From assembly GCA_021796115.1 (NCBI GenBank), contig JAJYOP010000009.1, forward strand, positions 1 to 54,545: a DNA stretch of 54,545 bases, written 5' to 3'. The DNA comes from a bacterium. GTDB taxonomy: Bacteria; Omnitrophota; Gorgyraeia; Duberdicusellales; 4484-171. Position 1 is the stretch's first letter; every line of letters begins with the position of its first letter. A program made the translations under genes and the position numbers. This document shows positions 52,134-54,545 of this stretch, piece by piece. The notes below the pieces were generated by a model. The model saw nothing but the letters and a program-made list of their open reading frames with translations, was not told where the DNA came from and did no database searches.

Positions 52134-53045
52134 ATGAAAGTTCTCGTTACCGGCGCGGCTGGATTAATCGGTTCAAATGTTGTAAAAATACTGGAAGAAA
52201 GAGGTGATAAAGTTATCGCTTTGGACGATTTTTCCCACGGTAATTTTAAAAATATAAAGGATTGTAAATGCGAAGTAATTTGTGCCGATATTTTAAAGGA
52301 AAGTATTTATCAAAAATTGCCCAAAATAGACGGGGTTATCCACGAAGCAGCGATTACTGATACTACCTTAAAAGACGATAAGCTAATACTTATGGTTAAT
52401 TTCGAGGGCTTTAAAAATGTTTTTAATTTTTGCGCTAAGAAAAAAATAAAACTGGTTTATATTTCCAGTGCCGGAGTCTATGGCGACGGGCCGAGCCCAA
52501 TGAAAGAAAGCCAGAATCCAAAACCACTTAATGCTTATGCTTATTCAAAATATCTTTGTGATTGTTATGCCCAAAAATTAATGAGCAAGAAAGCTTTACC
52601 GCGTATCGTTGGCATACGTTATTTTAATGTTTATGGCCCCGGCGAATACCATAAAGGGTCTGCAGCAAGTATGATTTATCAACTTTACCTGCAGATGAAA
52701 GCCGACAGGAGGCCGCGGATTTTTAAATTCGGCGGACAGAAGAGAGATTTTATTTATGTTAAAGACGCCGCCCGCCTTACCGTAGAAGCGCTCACTTTAA
52801 AGAGGGACGTGATTGTTAATGTAGGTACTGGAAAAGCGCGTAGTTTCAATGATATAATTGCCGCCTTGAATAAAACTATGAAAACTAACTTAGAACCTGA
52901 TTTTTTTGACAATCCATATGCTGCCGCTTATCAGGATTTTACGGAAGCAGATATTAATTTGCTTAAGAAAAATTTCGAACATCCACCCAAGTTCGGTCTT
53001 GAAGATGGTATTCATGATTACGTGAGTAATTATTTGAATAAATAA
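52134..53045 (+). CDS. NAD-dependent epimerase, ADP-L-glycero-D-manno-heptose 6-epimerase-like
   Basis: This is an extended short-chain dehydrogenase of 303 residues. ATG 52134 follows AAAAAAGGAAT; a GTG at 52104 would start inside the repeat arm. GAAGLIG (7-13) binds NAD, SSAG (111-114) and Y135xxxK139 form the catalytic set. NVYGPGEYHKGSAASMI and FKFGGQKRDFIYVKD are the blocks that characterise HldD, which makes the heptose of LPS inner core. A UDP-sugar epimerase remains possible. Confidence 0.85.
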   Translation: MKVLVTGAAGLIGSNVVKILEERGDKVIALDDFSHGNFKNIKDCKCEVICADILKESIYQKLPKIDGVIHEAAITDTTLKDDKLILMVNFEGFKNVFNFCAKKKIKLVYISSAGVYGDGPSPMKESQNPKPLNAYAYSKYLCDCYAQKLMSKKALPRIVGIRYFNVYGPGEYHKGSAASMIYQLYLQMKADRRPRIFKFGGQKRDFIYVKDAARLTVEALTLKRDVIVNVGTGKARSFNDIIAALNKTMKTNLEPDFFDNPYAAAYQDFTEADINLLKKNFEHPPKFGLEDGIHDYVSNYLNK

Positions 53046-53052
53046 TCAAGGC

Positions 53053-53583
53053 ATGGAATCTTTAGATAAAATAAAAATATTAGTTATCGACGACGAAGAG
53101 GAGGCCAGGTTATTTTTGAAAAAAGCTCTTGAACGTCGGGGTTATTATGTGATGACCGCTTCAGATGGCGAAGAAGGGTTGGAAAAAATCAAAGAACATG
53201 AAATAGAAATAATTCTTTGCGACATCATCATGCCAAAACTTAACGGTATTGATTTCTTAAAAAAAGTGCGCCATTATAACTTAGCGGCGCAAGTAATTAT
53301 GATGACCGGCAAAGCAAGCCTGAATAATTGCGTTGAAGCTTTAGAATACGGTGCCTGCGGTTATTTAATTAAACCAGTAGAGACAAAAGATGTTTTTGAC
53401 CTTATTCTCACGGCGGAACGTAATATCGAAGAAGAGAAAGAAATATTAAAGAAAGTAATTGGAAAGTTAAGTATTGAACAAATTGATACTATTTTAAAGG
53501 AAGTTTCTAAAAGCGGGAAGGACGTAGATAAAAAAAGAAGTATAATTAAGAAAACACTGCAAAATCCAAAAGAGAAGGTGTGA
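53053..53583 (+). CDS. Response regulator receiver protein with a helical C-terminal extension
   Basis: Of the 176 residues, 1-122 form a receiver domain: VIDDEEEARLFL, Asp in LCDIIMPKLNG, MMTGKA and IKPVE. The last 50 residues are charged and helical (ERNIEEEKEILKKVIGKL, then KKRSIIKKTLQ) without a DNA-binding motif, so output is probably by protein contact. No histidine kinase lies nearby. It overlaps the region just before the next gene's start. Confidence 0.9.
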   Translation: MESLDKIKILVIDDEEEARLFLKKALERRGYYVMTASDGEEGLEKIKEHEIEIILCDIIMPKLNGIDFLKKVRHYNLAAQVIMMTGKASLNNCVEALEYGACGYLIKPVETKDVFDLILTAERNIEEEKEILKKVIGKLSIEQIDTILKEVSKSGKDVDKKRSIIKKTLQNPKEKV

Positions 53584-53585
53584 CG

Positions 53586-54209
53586 ATGCGAAACAAATTG
53601 CTATTAATTTTATCTTTCTTGTTTGGATCCCTATACCTTTCTAATCCTGTTTTTTCCGAAATCATAGTTCTTAAATCCGGCCAAACTGTCCAGGGAAAAA
53701 TTATTGAAGAAAAGGAAAAGTACGTAAAACTTGAATTAGGCGGTATCCCTTTAACTTATTATCGTGAAGATATCGAAAGAATTGATCCAGATCCAGTCAA
53801 TAAGCCGGTGGAAATAAAAATTAAAGCTGTTACCATAAGTAAAGAAGAATTTCTAACAAAAATCGGAGTTTCGGGAGAAAAGATAATGACTATCAAGCAG
53901 AAAGCATTTGCAGACGCACAAAAAGTTAAGGGCGGAAAATCCAATCCTGAATATTCACATATCATTCATGAGGGGGTTGCAGATATTCGGGGTGAAATAA
54001 AAGAAATAAATAGATTGAGCGTTCCCAATAATTGCCAGAAGTTAAAAGAACTTTTTGTGGAAAATTACGACTCTCATGTTGAACAATTATTAGATGATAT
54101 AAACGGTTCCTTGACTAAAGAAGAAAGAGAAAACCATGTAAAGAAGTGGGGTCAAACACAAGAAAAATACGCCAAAGAGCGAGACAGGGTGTCTCTTGAA
54201 AAAGAATGA
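53586..54209 (+). CDS. Secreted protein with an N-terminal SH3/LSM-like segment (copy 1)
   Basis: ATG 53586 (a GTG at 53580 is an alternative) starts a 207-residue protein with a signal peptide (residues 1-24, LLLILSFLFGSLYLSNPVFS). Residues 25-65 (IIVLKSGQTVQGKIIEEKEKYVKLE, then YYREDIERID) form a small beta-barrel pattern seen in many secreted proteins of unknown role. The rest is helical and charged. A homologous segment starts the next gene. Periplasmic location is inferred. Confidence 0.75.
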   Translation: MRNKLLLILSFLFGSLYLSNPVFSEIIVLKSGQTVQGKIIEEKEKYVKLELGGIPLTYYREDIERIDPDPVNKPVEIKIKAVTISKEEFLTKIGVSGEKIMTIKQKAFADAQKVKGGKSNPEYSHIIHEGVADIRGEIKEINRLSVPNNCQKLKELFVENYDSHVEQLLDDINGSLTKEERENHVKKWGQTQEKYAKERDRVSLEKE

Positions 54210-54270
54210 AAATTGTTTGTATTTTATTAAAGAAAAATAAATTATCGCTCAAAAAAATAGTTAAGATAAT

Positions 54271-54545
54271 ATGTTAGGCGATATCAGAATTAAATTATTG
54301 CCGATTTTTTTATTAATATTTATTTTGTTTTTTTGGCACCCTGCTTTTTCTGAAACAATTATTTTAAAAAATGGCAATAGTGTTGAAGGAAAAATTGTCG
54401 AACAGACGGATAAATATATAAAAATAGATTACATGGGGACTATCTTAACTTATTGGAAAGATGACATAGAAAAAATAGACAATTCGGAAGATGTAAAGAA
54501 AAACAATAATCTAAAAGAAGAAATCCCCGTCATTGGGAACGCTCA
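54271..54545 (+). CDS. Secreted SH3/LSM-like protein (copy 2, 3' truncated)
   Basis: ATG 54271 opens a frame that runs off the window after 91 codons. A signal peptide (residues 1-27, LLPIFLLIFILFFWHPAFS) is followed by ETIILKNGNSVEGKIVEQTDKYIKIDYMG and a YWKDDIEKID end, plainly homologous to the start of copy 1. It is a tandem paralogue. The frame was found by reading the sequence at the window's edge; the C-terminal part and length are unknown. Confidence 0.75.
   Translation, partial: MLGDIRIKLLPIFLLIFILFFWHPAFSETIILKNGNSVEGKIVEQTDKYIKIDYMGTILTYWKDDIEKIDNSEDVKKNNNLKEEIPVIGNA

Noticed and set aside
1-54545. tRNA or rRNA genes
   Set aside because: No cloverleaf with GGTTCGA-type T-loop in proper context and no rRNA-like segment was found in any gap; the GGTTCGACTC near 51195 belongs to a palindromic repeat without a tRNA body.

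Overview
The window is a gene-dense, AT-rich bacterial chromosome segment of 54.5 kb in which every gene I can support lies on the + strand. The gene content indicates a Gram-negative (diderm) bacterium. It makes a meso-diaminopimelate type peptidoglycan (MurE with a DNPR motif). It also carries an ADP-heptose epimerase-like enzyme and an LpxL-like acyltransferase. Intergenic gaps are full of foldback repeats, and HD-GYP and secreted peptidase genes sit around the division cluster. Together this resembles uncultured PVC-type lineages such as Omnitrophota. That placement is an inference from gene content, because no rRNA gene is present to settle it.

Layout. Positions 2-4662 hold the end of a CCA-adding-type nucleotidyltransferase, a macrodomain-Nudix fusion, recG, rsmD and coaD. 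Positions 4779-10926 form the fatty-acid block: DUF177, rpmF, plsX, fabH, fabD, fabG, acpP, fabF. Positions 11022-15335 carry leucine and aspartate-family biosynthesis (leuC, leuD, a small unknown gene, leuB, asd). Positions 15572-20071 hold truA, a polytopic membrane protein, a lipoprotein, an MBL hydrolase and a XerD-type recombinase. Positions 20073-24305 hold a second tRNA nucleotidyltransferase-like gene and the rbfA-nrnA-truB-ribF operon.

Positions 24722-42606 are a nearly complete dcw (division and cell wall) cluster: mraZ, rsmH, ftsL-like, ftsI, murE, murF, mraY, murD, ftsW, murG, murC, murB, ddl, ftsQ, divergent ftsA. Two paralogous secreted HExxH metallopeptidases are wedged on either side of murG, and ftsZ does not follow ftsA. 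Positions 42680-47748 are a signalling block: two proteins sharing a new N-terminal domain, one of them HD-GYP-like, then a CheY-like receiver and a GAF-HD-GYP protein. Positions 47751-54545 hold envelope lipid and sugar genes (GT28-like, LPLAT, GT2), rdgB, a 27-residue basic mini-gene, cysE, an ADP-heptose epimerase-like gene, a second response regulator and two tandem secreted SH3-like paralogues. The last of these runs off the window.

Functionally, the window moves from lipid and amino-acid precursors through ribosome maturation to septal peptidoglycan synthesis and envelope lipid/LPS assembly, with HD-GYP and receiver genes placed where they could link signalling to envelope growth. Genes within blocks overlap by a few bases or are a few bases apart, so long co-transcribed units are likely. 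The best promoters I can read precede mraZ, rbfA and the 27-residue gene; weaker extended -10 sites precede truA and the lipoprotein gene. The most unusual features are the twin zincins around murG, the shared-domain HD-GYP pair with an apparent CTG start, the macrodomain-Nudix fusion, the 26-bp inverted repeats bracketing the mini-gene plus cysE, and the mini-gene itself.
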